A stretch of 34,305 nt of DNA, taken from an uncultured Bacteroidales bacterium (GTDB lineage: Bacteria > Bacteroidota > Bacteroidia > Bacteroidales > Paludibacteraceae). A model generated the notes under the pieces. The model was given only the letters and a program-made list of their open reading frames with translations, ran no database searches and was not told where the DNA came from. The DNA is taken from contig CAMHSB010000021.1 in NCBI GenBank assembly GCA_946187695.1, forward strand, positions 1 through 34,305, given 5' to 3'. Positions 18,156 to 25,580 of this stretch are shown here, in pieces. The first letter of the stretch is position 1, and each line of letters starts with the position of its first letter. A program made the translations under genes and the position numbers.

Positions 18156-20837
18156 TCAGATAAACTGTCCCGTCAGACTGTCGGGGCAGATTTTTATATC
18201 CTCTACCGTACCGGTAGCTACAATCTGACCGCCGCCTCGTCCGCCCTCCGGACCCATGTCAATGATCCAGTCGCACGCGCGGATAACGTCCGTGTTATGC
18301 TCGATAATCAGCACCGTGTTGCCCTTATCCACCAGTTGGCGCAGAACACCCAACAGCACGCGGATGTCCTCGAAATGCAGACCGGTCGTGGGCTCGTCGA
18401 GGATATAAAGGGTCTTGCCGGTCGATTTGCGGGACAACTCCGTCGCTAACTTGATACGCTGACTCTCGCCGCCGCTCAGGCTGGTAGAAGCCTGCCCAAG
18501 CTTGATATAACCGAGTCCGACATCCTGAATGGTCTTGATCTTACGCAGTATCGTCGGTTGGGGCTCGAAGAACTCCACCGCCTGGTTGACCGTCATATCA
18601 AGTACATCGGCAATCGTCTTTCCTTTCCACCGCACCTCCAGCGTCTCGCGGTTATAGCGCGTGCAACCGCACACCTCGCAGGGTACGTACACGTCCGGCA
18701 TGAAATGCATCTGGATCGTCTTATATCCATTACCCATGCACTCTTCGCACCGTCCGCCTTTGGCGTTAAACGAGAAACGACCGGCTTTCCAACCGCGTAT
18801 CTTCGATTCCGGAAGGGCGGCAAACAGCTCGCGAATGTCGTTGAAGACGTTGGTGTAGGTAGCAGGATTGGACCGCGGCGTGCGACCGATAGGCGACTGA
18901 TCGACATTGATAACCTTGTCGATCTGCTCCAAGCCTTCAATTTGGGTATAGGGCAGAGGCTGGGCCTTACTGCGATAGAGTTTCTGGCTGAGGATGGGGT
19001 AGAGGGTCTGGTTGATGAGCGAACTCTTGCCCGAGCCGCTTACGCCCGTCACGCACACCATCTTGCCCAGCGGAATCTCCACATTCACATTCTTCAAGTT
19101 ATTACCCGTACAACCGCTCAGCTTAATGGCGCCTTTCTTGAACTCGTGCTCTCGCGATGTCGAGATCTCTATTTTCTTTTCTCCTTTCAGGTACTGCGCC
19201 GTCAGCGTATCCGTCTTGAGCAGGTCGCTAGGAAGTCCGCTGAACAGCACTTTGCCGCCCAAACGCCCTGCTTTAGGACCTATATCGACGATCCAGTCCG
19301 CCTCGCGCATCATCTGCTCGTCGTGCTCAACCACGATCACGGAGTTATCCATGTCGCGCAACTCCTTCAAACTCTTAATCAACCGTTCGTTATCACGTTG
19401 GTGCAAGCCGATGCTCGGCTCGTCGAGGATATAGAGCACGTTCACGAGTCGCGAGCCTATCTGCGTCGCCAAGCGGATACGTTGACTCTCACCGCCGGAC
19501 AGCGTCTGACTACTACGGTTTAGACTCAGGTAACTCAGTCCTACGGACTGCATGAACCGCAATCGTGCACAGATCTCCTTCAATATCGGCTCCGCAATCG
19601 CCTTCTGCTTGTCTGTCAGTCCTACAGCGTCAGCGGTCTTACAGTCGCTTTGCGACGGTCTTTCAGCGAAGCGGTCCAACTCCGCGAGGAGTTGATCGAT
19701 ATCCATCTCCGATAGATCGGAGATATTGTATTTGCCAAGCTTGTAGCTCAAGGCCTCTTTGCTCAACCGCTTACCGTGGCACTCCGGGCACTCGATCCAT
19801 TCCTCTTCTTCCTCCTCTCCTTCATTCGTTAACTCGTTCATTCCTTCACTCGTTAACTCCTTCAATTGCTCCCACCAGTTCTCTTCCCGTATCGCCTCGT
19901 CGAACTCCTCACTTTCAACTTTCAACTTTAAACTTTCAACTTTTACCTTCCCGAGTCCTTTGCAGCACGGACACCAGCCCGAAGGGCTGTTGAAGGAGAA
20001 CGTATGCGGCGCGGGTTCCGGATAACTCAAACCCGTATCCGGACACATGAGGTTGCGACTGAAATAACGAAGTTTACCGCTCTCATCTACAATCAGCATC
20101 ATCCCGTTGCCTTGTGTCATCGCGCGGTCAATGGACTGACGTATACGTCTGATATCATTTTCATCATTGAGCGAAGCGCTCATTTCATCATTGGACCGTA
20201 TTTTAAGGCGGTCCACCACCACCTCGATCGTGTGGTTCTTGTACCGGTCGAGTTTCATGCCCTGCACGATCTCCTGCACTTCGCCGTCCACACGCACATG
20301 CACGAATCCTTTCTTCCGTACGGTCTCGAAAAGCTCCTTGTAATGTCCCTTTCGGTTACTGATGAGCGGCGCTAAAAGAAGGATCTTCTTTCCCGCATAT
20401 TCCCGTACAATTAGGTCCACGATCTGCTCATCCGTCAGGTGTACCATCGGTTTGCCGGAGAGATACGAATAGGGTGTCGCAGCGCGTGCAAACAGCAGTC
20501 GCAGAAAATCATACACCTCCGTGATTGTTCCGACGGTAGAGCGGGGATTCTTGGAGGTCGTCTTCTGATCGATGGAAATAACGGGACTCAGACCGGTAAT
20601 CTTGTCCACATCGGGACGTTGCATCTGACCGATGAATCCCCGTGCGTAGGACGAGAACGTATCCATGTACCGGCGTTGCCCTTCAGCAAAGATCGTATCG
20701 AACGCCAGCGACGATTTGCCCGAGCCGCTTAGGCCCGTGATCACCGTCAGTCGCTTGCGCGGAATGGAGACGCTGATGTTCTTCAGGTTATGCACCCGCG
20801 CCCCGATCACTTCGATATGTCCTTCGTCCTTTTTCAT
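18156..20837 (-). CDS. uvrA: Excinuclease ABC subunit A with a short, repeat-derived insertion region
   Basis: UvrA is the damage-sensing ATPase of nucleotide excision repair, acting as a dimer with UvrB. This protein is 893 residues, shorter than the usual ~940. Walker [10 protein letters not shown] and signature [14 protein letters not shown] plus [14 protein letters not shown] mark the first ATPase half. [23 protein letters not shown] and [14 protein letters not shown] mark the second. The C-terminal zinc finger is [10 protein letters not shown] ... CEVCGC. In the first finger CPDTG replaces CPxCG. About 50 residues, instead of the usual ~120, separate [10 protein letters not shown] from CPECHGKRL. 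That segment is coded by tandem repeats and ends in a glutamate run. The ATG at 20837 lies just downstream of the promoter; an upstream in-frame extension overlaps it and is not coding. The frame is intact, so the gene is probably functional. Confidence 0.93.
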   Translation of the reverse strand: MKKDEGHIEVIGARVHNLKNISVSIPRKRLTVITGLSGSGKSSLAFDTIFAEGQRRYMDTFSSYARGFIGQMQRPDVDKITGLSPVISIDQKTTSKNPRSTVGTITEVYDFLRLLFARAATPYSYLSGKPMVHLTDEQIVDLIVREYAGKKILLLAPLISNRKGHYKELFETVRKKGFVHVRVDGEVQEIVQGMKLDRYKNHTIEVVVDRLKIRSNDEMSASLNDENDIRRIRQSIDRAMTQGNGMMLIVDESGKLRYFSRNLMCPDTGLSYPEPAPHTFSFNSPSGWCPCCKGLGKVKVESLKLKVESEEFDEAIREENWWEQLKELTSEGMNELTNEGEEEEEEWIECPECHGKRLSKEALSYKLGKYNISDLSEMDIDQLLAELDRFAERPSQSDCKTADAVGLTDKQKAIAEPILKEICARLRFMQSVGLSYLSLNRSSQTLSGGESQRIRLATQIGSRLVNVLYILDEPSIGLHQRDNERLIKSLKELRDMDNSVIVVEHDEQMMREADWIVDIGPKAGRLGGKVLFSGLPSDLLKTDTLTAQYLKGEKKIEISTSREHEFKKGAIKLSGCTGNNLKNVNVEIPLGKMVCVTGVSGSGKSSLINQTLYPILSQKLYRSKAQPLPYTQIEGLEQIDKVINVDQSPIGRTPRSNPATYTNVFNDIRELFAALPESKIRGWKAGRFSFNAKGGRCEECMGNGYKTIQMHFMPDVYVPCEVCGCTRYNRETLEVRWKGKTIADVLDMTVNQAVEFFEPQPTILRKIKTIQDVGLGYIKLGQASTSLSGGESQRIKLATELSRKSTGKTLYILDEPTTGLHFEDIRVLLGVLRQLVDKGNTVLIIEHNTDVIRACDWIIDMGPEGGRGGGQIVATGTVEDIKICPDSLTGQFI
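19821..19868. repeat. Octanucleotide-like repeat inside uvrA
   Basis: Successive 8-bp units TTCATTCG, TTAACTCG, TTCATTCC, TTCACTCG, TTAACTCC and TTCAATTG tile this stretch. It follows a TCC/TTC tract that encodes the glutamate run in UvrA. Both lie in the shortened insertion region. Confidence 0.75.
19911..19945. repeat. Heptanucleotide repeat (ACTTTCA) inside uvrA
   Basis: Five consecutive 7-bp units (ACTTTCA, ACTTTCA, ACTTTAA, ACTTTCA, ACTTTTA) encode [11 protein letters not shown] in UvrA. Being five copies (35 bp), it keeps frame only together with the neighbouring sequence. Confidence 0.9.
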
Positions 20838-20849
20838 TATTTCAGCCTG

Positions 20850-20881
20850 CAAAGGTACAAAAAATTTTGCACATATACAAA
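20850..20881 (-). promoter_or_regulatory. Promoter of uvrA
   Basis: On the minus strand TTTG (20878-20881) and TACCTTTG (20850-20857) are separated by 20 bp. It fixes the uvrA start at 20837. Translated in frame, this promoter gives a peptide (FICIC ... FFVPLQ) that also appears upstream of patB, because the two promoters share sequence. Confidence 0.85.
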
Positions 20882-20935
20882 TAAAAAGCAAAAACACACA
20901 CATTTTTATGCGAAAATGTGGTGCAGAAAGAAACA

Positions 20936-21415
20936 CTACGCTGTTTCTCCAATAAGTTGGGCATAGAGGTCAAGACCTTTCGCTGTGAGGCGGTAGGCCT
21001 GTTCAGGTTTGTTGGGAGAGCCAGGATAAGCGAAATCAATCAGTCCGAGGTTCCAAGCCGGTTTCCAGTAGTGATAAATGAAATTACGACGACTCTTCTG
21101 TGTTAGACCTAAATCGGCTACTATTTGTCGACGTGGTAAGGTTTTCTTGCCTAACACAAGTACCAATTTACCCACGCGATCATCTACATCTTTCTTGAGT
21201 CCTTTCGGAGCACTGGGGGGATCGGGAGCCTGTTTGGTGATTTCAGCTAGTTTCCCGGTGGTCATATCGATGCACAGATGGCACTCTTGCATAGCTTTGG
21301 CGTCGCTACTGAAGTCTTTTCTGCTGAACACTCCGTGTCCTGATTTCTGGAGCGCGTCTGTAACGAGGAGTGCATATTTCTCGCTCTCTGCATTGTACTT
21401 TAGATATATCTTCAT
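20936..21415 (-). CDS. Small protein with C-terminal winged helix, flanked by palindromes
   Basis: The 159-residue protein has no recognised N-terminal domain ([18 protein letters not shown], then [11 protein letters not shown] and [12 protein letters not shown]). A Pro/Lys-rich linker ([14 protein letters not shown]) follows. From about residue 80 it resembles the C-terminal winged helix of Bacteroidota Fic and AlbA_2/RecG-like proteins: [10 protein letters not shown], then a helix, [26 protein letters not shown]. This suggests DNA or protein binding without an attached enzyme. The promoter lies at 21486-21517. One 42-bp palindrome lies in the leader, one immediately upstream of the -33 box, and two further upstream. 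That arrangement suggests autoregulation, but binding is inference. The gene is on the uvrA strand, but uvrA has its own promoter. Confidence 0.6.
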   Translation of the reverse strand: MKIYLKYNAESEKYALLVTDALQKSGHGVFSRKDFSSDAKAMQECHLCIDMTTGKLAEITKQAPDPPSAPKGLKKDVDDRVGKLVLVLGKKTLPRRQIVADLGLTQKSRRNFIYHYWKPAWNLGLIDFAYPGSPNKPEQAYRLTAKGLDLYAQLIGETA

Positions 21416-21430
21416 GGCTATATTACTTGG

Positions 21431-21472
21431 CTTGTTCCCTTTGTGGCGTTATTTGGTGCAAAAGGGAACAAG
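21431..21472. promoter_or_regulatory. 42-bp palindrome, unit 1 (in the leader of the winged-helix gene)
   Basis: CTTGTTCCCTTT (21431-21442) and AAAGGGAACAAG (21461-21472) are perfect 12-bp inverted arms around an 18-base centre. The unit lies between the predicted transcription start and the ATG at 21415. It could be an operator or an mRNA hairpin. Confidence 0.85.
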
Positions 21473-21485
21473 TATAAATCGGGTG

Positions 21486-21517
21486 CAAAGGTAGTAATAA
21501 TTTTTGATATACGCAAT
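21486..21517 (-). promoter_or_regulatory. Promoter of the winged-helix gene
   Basis: On the minus strand ATTG (21514-21517) and TACCTTTG (21486-21493) are separated by 20 bp, and CGTATATC follows the -33 box. It is bracketed by palindrome units 1 and 2. Confidence 0.75.
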
Positions 21518-21520
21518 AGG

Positions 21521-21562
21521 CTTGTTCCTTTTTATGCAAAATTTATATAAAAAGGGAACAAG
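21521..21562. promoter_or_regulatory. 42-bp palindrome, unit 2 (upstream of the -33 box)
   Basis: CTTGTTCCTTTT (21521-21532) and AAAGGGAACAAG (21551-21562) pair with one mismatch around an 18-base A/T-rich centre. It abuts the -33 box of the promoter at 21486-21517. Confidence 0.8.
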
Positions 21563-21619
21563 CTAGAGAGGAGTATGGTGAGAGAATAAGGTGGTGAGGA
21601 ATATGGTATGGAGGGAAGA

Positions 21620-21661
21620 CTTGTTCCCTTTGCTGGGTAAATTAGAGGGAAAGGGAACAAG
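21620..21661. repeat. 42-bp palindrome, unit 3
   Basis: CTTGTTCCCTTT (21620-21631) and AAAGGGAACAAG (21650-21661) are perfect arms around an 18-base centre. The centre is nearly identical to that of unit 4 and differs from those of units 1 and 2. Confidence 0.85.
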
Positions 21662-21744
21662 GTGAAGTGAGGGAAATGACGAGGGAACCGGGTGGAGAGG
21701 AACATGGTTTGGAGTGAAGTGAGGAATATGGTATGGAGGGAAGG

Positions 21745-21786
21745 CTTGTTCCCTTTGCGGGGTAAATTAGAGGGAAAGGGAACAAG
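21745..21786. repeat. 42-bp palindrome, unit 4
   Basis: The arms (21745-21756 and 21775-21786) are identical to those of units 1 and 3, again with an 18-base centre. A further half-site (GGGAACAAG) lies at 21808-21816. Confidence 0.85.
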
Positions 21787-21833
21787 GTGAAGTGAGGGAA
21801 AGGGTGAGGGAACAAGCTAAAATAGAATAATTA

Positions 21834-21875
21834 TATTAATGAGTAGATATTAATGAGTAGAGATTAATGAGTAGC
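21834..21875 (+). repeat. Three-copy 14-bp tandem repeat
   Basis: TATTAATGAGTAGA occurs twice, then GATTAATGAGTAGC, in perfect tandem. The period is twice the seven-base period of other tracts in the window. No gene covers it convincingly. Confidence 0.85.
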
Positions 21876-22230
21876 TATATTAAAGAATATCCAACCCAAT
21901 GGGGTGTTTTTGTGCTGGCTGTTATCGTATTATTCCATAAAAGCCTTTTACGCAGGTGTATTTTCCACACAAGTATTTTTTATCCATGGTATAGAGGTAG
22001 TGCCGTGTTGGGAGTGGCTCATATCGCCCATCTCCGCGGATTAGGCATTCTCGAATGTGCAAGAGAGTCCAAGATTTTAGTCACAATGAATTGAGAAGTT
22101 TGTGACGAAAAAAGAGTCAAAGAGCAGCTTGCGCTGACCTCGCTTTAGTTCCGGAAGATGTGCCCATCGACCTCGGTGTAATCAGGCGAACAAACGTGAC
22201 AGAAAGAGGTAGACCGTAGGTAAGTATAAA
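21876..22230. other. Gene-poor stretch, nothing recognised
   Basis: About 350 bp lie between the 14-bp repeat and the terminator at 22231. A plus-strand frame of 75 codons (21867-22094) begins inside the repeat, has no promoter box and no familiar motif, and may be chance or a relic. I see no RNA gene here. Confidence 0.5.
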
Positions 22231-22263
22231 AGAAAAACCACCAGCTCTGCAAGAGTCGGTGGA
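22231..22263 (-). terminator. Terminator of the three-gene minus-strand operon
   Basis: On the minus strand CCACCGACTCT pairs with AGAGCTGGTGG (one mismatch, one G-T pair) around a TGC loop, followed by TTTTTCTTTT. It lies about 60 bp after the last gene of the operon. Confidence 0.8.
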
Positions 22264-22319
22264 CAAACTTAATGGTACTAAAAAAATTATTTGTAGGCTT
22301 TGCCTTCAAGTAATAGTTG

Positions 22320-22586
22320 TTACTTTTTTTCAAGGGATTCCGGAGTGTTGCCCTTGAAATCCATTAATGTGAGGGACATTAAGAATTTTGCGGCTGCGTC
22401 AGAACATCCGAAATACTCTTTGACTAATTCCGTGCGGTTCTTCCGCAGGATAATTTCCTTGCTAATATGTGACCATACGTCTTTGTCAAGAAGTTTTACT
22501 TTGATTTCATGCACCTCCATACGAAGTGCCACTTCTTCGGGCGTCAAACTCTTAGGAATGACAATGTTGTTTTTCTTCTTTACCAT
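22320..22586 (-). CDS. Hypothetical 88-residue protein, third gene of operator-controlled operon
   Basis: I do not recognise this small, charged, mostly helical protein. It starts MVKKKNNIVIPKSLTPEEVA and has a run KVKLLDKDVWSHISKEIILRK. No signal peptide or membrane segment is visible. It begins one base after the stop of the upstream gene, so translation is probably coupled. Its size and position would fit an antitoxin, adaptor or subunit; none of these is shown. The operon ends at the terminator at 22231-22263. Confidence 0.6.
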   Translation of the reverse strand: MVKKKNNIVIPKSLTPEEVALRMEVHEIKVKLLDKDVWSHISKEIILRKNRTELVKEYFGCSDAAAKFLMSLTLMDFKGNTPESLEKK

Positions 22587-22587
22587 A

Positions 22588-23400
22588 TTAGAATTGTTTA
22601 AAGTTTTTCTTTTCCATATCCACCAATTTAGGCATTTTACCTAATTTCTGTAAATATTCAAGTCGCAGATAGAAGAAATAGCTTATATAACAAACCTCTT
22701 CTTCGAATGGCAAATCTGCCATACATGTTCCAATCAGTCTTGCAGCATGTACATCCCGTCCGGTTTCAGTTAAAATCTCATTATAAATTGGCAGTATCAT
22801 AGACTTATCGTAAAAATCACTCTTGACATTTATAATTCCACCATGACGGGCGACACGGAAACCTTTGTCTTTTGCGGCTAGATGTTCAAAATGCTTGGCT
22901 AACTTAGCTTTGCTCGGTCCTGAAATCCAATGAATATTATTCAAGCAATCAGCAGCAATTATGTCTTCTTTGCTGATACAACATATATTGCTGCAAAAAG
23001 TCTCTATTGGTTGTTTAAAATAATGTACATGATAACGCTGTATATATTTCTCATGGTTCAATCGCGATCCGACGTCGACTCCATGCAAATCTGCGTCCAC
23101 GACATGACACATCAACTCCAGAAATAATTTTGACTGGATGTCATGTGAATACCAAATAACGACTTTATCCGCTTTTTGCGTGGCTTCTTTTAATTTCTTC
23201 AGCCAAGTTGTTATTCGCCGCGATCGTTTGCTGTTCGAAGGGAACAGCCAGTCTTGCAAGCTCCCCCAATAATTAAAAATTAGAGGAGCAGGGAATGCCA
23301 ATGAATTACTGAGATGCAATATCTCGCAAATCCATTTCCTATCTTGTTGACATGAGAACAAATGTAATGTAGAGCACATGTTGTTTTTCATATTAAGCAT
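22588..23400 (-). CDS. DUF1835/DUF3658-like protein
   Basis: The protein has 270 residues from the ATG at 23400 (MLNMKNNMCSTLHLF); starts at 23391 or 23379 are also possible, since no ribosome binding site decides it. The middle has KADKVVIWYSHDIQSKLFLELM and the C-terminal half has DIIAADCLNNIHWISGPSKAKLAKHF. These resemble, weakly, the acidic 'W-[YF]-x-x-[DH]' and 'W..tGp' patterns of DUF1835 and DUF3658 proteins, whose function is unknown. There is no signal peptide. It lies 17 bp after the first gene of the operon. The family assignment is tentative; the reading frame and operon position are firm. Confidence 0.6.
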   Translation of the reverse strand: MLNMKNNMCSTLHLFSCQQDRKWICEILHLSNSLAFPAPLIFNYWGSLQDWLFPSNSKRSRRITTWLKKLKEATQKADKVVIWYSHDIQSKLFLELMCHVVDADLHGVDVGSRLNHEKYIQRYHVHYFKQPIETFCSNICCISKEDIIAADCLNNIHWISGPSKAKLAKHFEHLAAKDKGFRVARHGGIINVKSDFYDKSMILPIYNEILTETGRDVHAARLIGTCMADLPFEEEVCYISYFFYLRLEYLQKLGKMPKLVDMEKKNFKQF

Positions 23401-23417
23401 AAATCTACAAAGATTGC

Positions 23418-23813
23418 TCAAACATTTTCTTCGTCGCCAGGCATAATTAAATCTAAAGCTCCCTTCATTGGAATACCAGATAAAGTTATCAAGACTTCAT
23501 TATCTTCTTGGCGCCTTGATGAGCATAACTCATGATTCTGCAATTGCACCCCAAATAATTCTGCAACCTGATTACAAAAGTCATCAAACTCTGGTTGAGT
23601 TATTCTATTCTTCACATAGAAAAGACCGGAAATATCGATAGATTCTCCCTCTTTGGCGAGCTGACTAATGCGTTCTGTTTTGGCAGCTTTAATGCGCTCT
23701 AACGCAATGTCTTTCCAATTGGCAATTTCGTCCTGTTTAAAATTTATAACTCCTAATGCCCAATCTGCATCATCCAATGCAGCGTCGCCTAAAATAATCC
23801 AATTCTTAACCAT
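23418..23813 (-). CDS. Hypothetical 131-residue protein, first gene of operator-controlled operon
   Basis: I do not recognise this protein. I start it at the ATG at 23813 (MVKNWIILGDAALDDADWAL), which lies about 28 bp after the -7 box. An in-frame ATG at 23843 lies within the -7 box and can be excluded. The sequence is acidic, with a basic helix (ALERIKAAKTERISQLAKEG), a segment GLFYVKNRITQPEFDDFCNQVAELFG, and a C-terminus ending PGDEENV. No membrane segment or signal peptide is seen. It heads the operon driven by the palindrome-bearing promoter at 23841-23875. Confidence 0.65.
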   Translation of the reverse strand: MVKNWIILGDAALDDADWALGVINFKQDEIANWKDIALERIKAAKTERISQLAKEGESIDISGLFYVKNRITQPEFDDFCNQVAELFGVQLQNHELCSSRRQEDNEVLITLSGIPMKGALDLIMPGDEENV

Positions 23814-23840
23814 AAATGCACCGAATTTTGAATTTCGGTG

Positions 23841-23848
23841 CAAAGGTA
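23841..23848 (-). promoter_or_regulatory. -7 box of the three-gene operon, lacking a -33 box
   Basis: TACCTTTG is present on the minus strand. At the position where every constitutive promoter of the window has TTTG or a close variant (20 bp upstream), this one reads ACAC, inside the palindrome at 23859-23875. Expression therefore probably depends on a bound factor. Confidence 0.75.
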
Positions 23849-23858
23849 GTGTATAGAA

Positions 23859-23875
23859 CGGACAAAAAGTGTCCG
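23859..23875. promoter_or_regulatory. 17-bp palindromic operator (CGGACA-N5-TGTCCG), copy 1
   Basis: Perfect 6-bp arms surround AAAAG. It lies exactly 10 bp upstream of the -7 box and 15 bp from the stop of the WYL regulator gene. An almost identical site sits at the same distance from the -7 box of the YaaW/M48 operon at 29046-29062. Confidence 0.85.
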
Positions 23876-23890
23876 AGGGAGAAAGAAAAT

Positions 23891-24793
23891 CTAATTTTTA
23901 TCGTAATTCGACAGAATTTGGCGAACTATTGCGTGCAGTTCGTCGCGAATTGCGGCGGGAGAGAGAACTTCCAGTTTTTCCCGATGCCATAGGAGCTGCT
24001 GATAAAAATTATAGCAAGGAACGAGATCCATTTCGAAGTCCGTCCACTCGTCGGTTCGCTCTATCTCTCGTTGCGATTCATGGATCGGTAACGCACGCAC
24101 ATAGTCGGCTTGCGTGCCATATACGCGAATACGGATAGTGACCGGTATCTGCTCATCGCTGTGGTTGATGCCAAAACTGCCTTTGAAATAGTCCTGCACG
24201 GAGATATTGGAGGACGGTTGCATTTCGTGCTCGGTAAGGACGATGTTCTCCATGCGTTCAAGCGCAAAAACCGATTGCCCGTGGTGGTGGTTGTCCGGCT
24301 CTGCCACTAAATACCAACGCCTTTCCCATGTGCGCAAGAAATACGGGATTGCCACAAGATGTTTCTTGGTATGCTTGTTGAACGACCAATAGTCGAACTC
24401 AATGCCTTTGCCTGCGTCAATGGCTTCCAAAATGGGCTGCACGTTCACAATGCCGGTTGGCGAATCGGTAAGCATGATCCGGTCGCGGTGCTTGATTGCC
24501 AACTCGGACATGCCCTCGATATGAAATGCCGAAAGCAGATACTCATAGAGCGACTGATTGCCTTTGTTGTAGTCGTTCTTGATCAGGTAGTATTTCAGCG
24601 TGGCGGCATTGTACTCAATGTAGCAAGGGAAATTGAGCAGAATATAATCCTTGTACCGCAAGAACGTGCGTGGCTGTATATCGCTTTCGTACTGCGACGA
24701 ATAGCGGTAGTGCTCATTGATCTCTTTGAGCGTCATCGGTCCTCTGCGTTCAAGCAGGTCGATGAGATATAGGCATTTTTGAAGTTTGGACAT
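23891..24793 (-). CDS. WYL-domain transcriptional regulator
   Basis: This 300-residue protein has an N-terminal winged helix-turn-helix (about 1-65: CLYLIDLLERRGPMTLKEIN ... RTFLRYKDYI). A helical linker and a WYL domain follow (about 125-205), with the characteristic IPYFLRTWERRWYLVAE core. The C-terminal part (about 220-300) resembles the WCX extension. WYL regulators bind nucleic-acid-like ligands and often control defence clusters; BrxR and CapW are examples. It is the last gene of an operon with the HNH-like membrane protein and coiled-coil protein, 6 bp after the latter. Two identical-type palindromes lie at the two ends of the island, one just downstream of this gene. I infer that it binds both; whether it activates or represses is not shown. 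Confidence 0.88.
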   Translation of the reverse strand: MSKLQKCLYLIDLLERRGPMTLKEINEHYRYSSQYESDIQPRTFLRYKDYILLNFPCYIEYNAATLKYYLIKNDYNKGNQSLYEYLLSAFHIEGMSELAIKHRDRIMLTDSPTGIVNVQPILEAIDAGKGIEFDYWSFNKHTKKHLVAIPYFLRTWERRWYLVAEPDNHHHGQSVFALERMENIVLTEHEMQPSSNISVQDYFKGSFGINHSDEQIPVTIRIRVYGTQADYVRALPIHESQREIERTDEWTDFEMDLVPCYNFYQQLLWHREKLEVLSPAAIRDELHAIVRQILSNYDKN

Positions 24794-24799
24794 GGTGGG

Positions 24800-25576
24800 T
24801 TAGATTAAGAAAGACGCGATAAGTCCGGCTACCAAAGTTGCTGTAGTAATACCATATGCAATCCAATAGTGTTTAACCCATTTTTGGATATCCTTTTTTG
24901 TATATACTTCTGCTGCCTTAATATATTCGTTTAAAACATTTTTATCAACTTTGTTTCCTATTTCAGACTTTTGTACTTCTACTAAAGCAGACAAATTCTT
25001 TATTTCAGTTTTTTCTGCTTTGGAGTTTATTAATTCACCAATCTTATCTTTCGTATAAACAGCGTCAGCCTTAACATATTTGTCCAATTCTAATATATCG
25101 GCTTTAGATTTTAATGTCCGCTCAATGGCTTGTAAGTCGGCATCGCCTATTTGTTTCTTCAGTTGAGTTATAGCATCTTTTAATCTAAGCAATTCATCTA
25201 CCGTCTTATTTAATGCTCCAATAGTTTTTGTATTCTCTTCTGAATTCTTTTTGACATCATCTATAGCTTCATTTGCTTTATTGAGTGCTGCTACGATGCC
25301 GTCAATATAGTCTTTATCAAGAGTATCTAACGCTTCATATATACTCTTTATTTCATTAAGCGATATTTCAATAGCACTATTTGTATCCAATATTTTATTT
25401 TGCAATTCTACTACGAAGGAATTCATGTCCTTTGTAGTAAGAGATTTATCAAAAAAATAAAAAGCTTTCTCTTGATATGTTGGCAAAATAGCAACAGTTG
25501 GCCTTTTTGCAATATCCTTATTAATCTTATCTAATGCCTCTTGAAAGGAATGTTTATTAATTTTAATTTCTTCCAT
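24800..25576 (-). CDS. Tail-anchored coiled-coil protein
   Basis: The 258-residue protein is Lys/Glu/Ile-rich with long predicted coiled coils (about 45-135). Two related repeats follow: DKYVKADAVYTKDKIGEL and NEYIKAAEVYTKKDIQKW, a VYTK pattern also seen in phage fibre proteins. The last ~22 residues (YWIAYGITTATLVAGLIASF) form a single membrane segment with no tail beyond it, so it is probably anchored by its C-terminus with the coiled coil in the cytoplasm. There is no signal peptide. It starts 4 bp after the HNH-like membrane protein and is followed by the WYL regulator 6 bp later. The function is unknown; a scaffold or partner for the upstream protein is plausible. Codons are A+T-rich compared with core genes. 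Confidence 0.7.
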   Translation of the reverse strand: MEEIKINKHSFQEALDKINKDIAKRPTVAILPTYQEKAFYFFDKSLTTKDMNSFVVELQNKILDTNSAIEISLNEIKSIYEALDTLDKDYIDGIVAALNKANEAIDDVKKNSEENTKTIGALNKTVDELLRLKDAITQLKKQIGDADLQAIERTLKSKADILELDKYVKADAVYTKDKIGELINSKAEKTEIKNLSALVEVQKSEIGNKVDKNVLNEYIKAAEVYTKKDIQKWVKHYWIAYGITTATLVAGLIASFLI

Positions 25577-25580
25577 AATT

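Larger units (their letters stand above)
21594..21813. repeat. Direct repeat of about 95 bp at 125-bp spacing carrying units 3 and 4
   Basis: The stretch 21594-21688 recurs at 21719-21813 with few differences. Each copy holds a purine-rich lead (GTGAGGAATATGGTATGG), one 42-bp palindrome and a tail (GTGAAGTGAGGGAAA). The purine-rich 30 bp between the copies are not repeated. Confidence 0.8.

Noticed and set aside
21594..21813. The repeated palindromes as insertion-sequence ends
   Set aside because: No transposase or flanking target duplication is visible, and the distance between units is too small for an insertion sequence. A small non-autonomous element is still possible.
21431..21816. The palindrome array as a CRISPR
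   Set aside because: The conserved parts are inverted arms within each unit, distances between units are irregular, centres of units 3 and 4 are nearly the same, and no cas gene is nearby.
21867..22094. A 75-residue plus-strand protein
   Set aside because: It begins in a tandem repeat, has no promoter box or familiar motif and reads as low-quality hydrophobic sequence. It is kept only as an uncertain relic.
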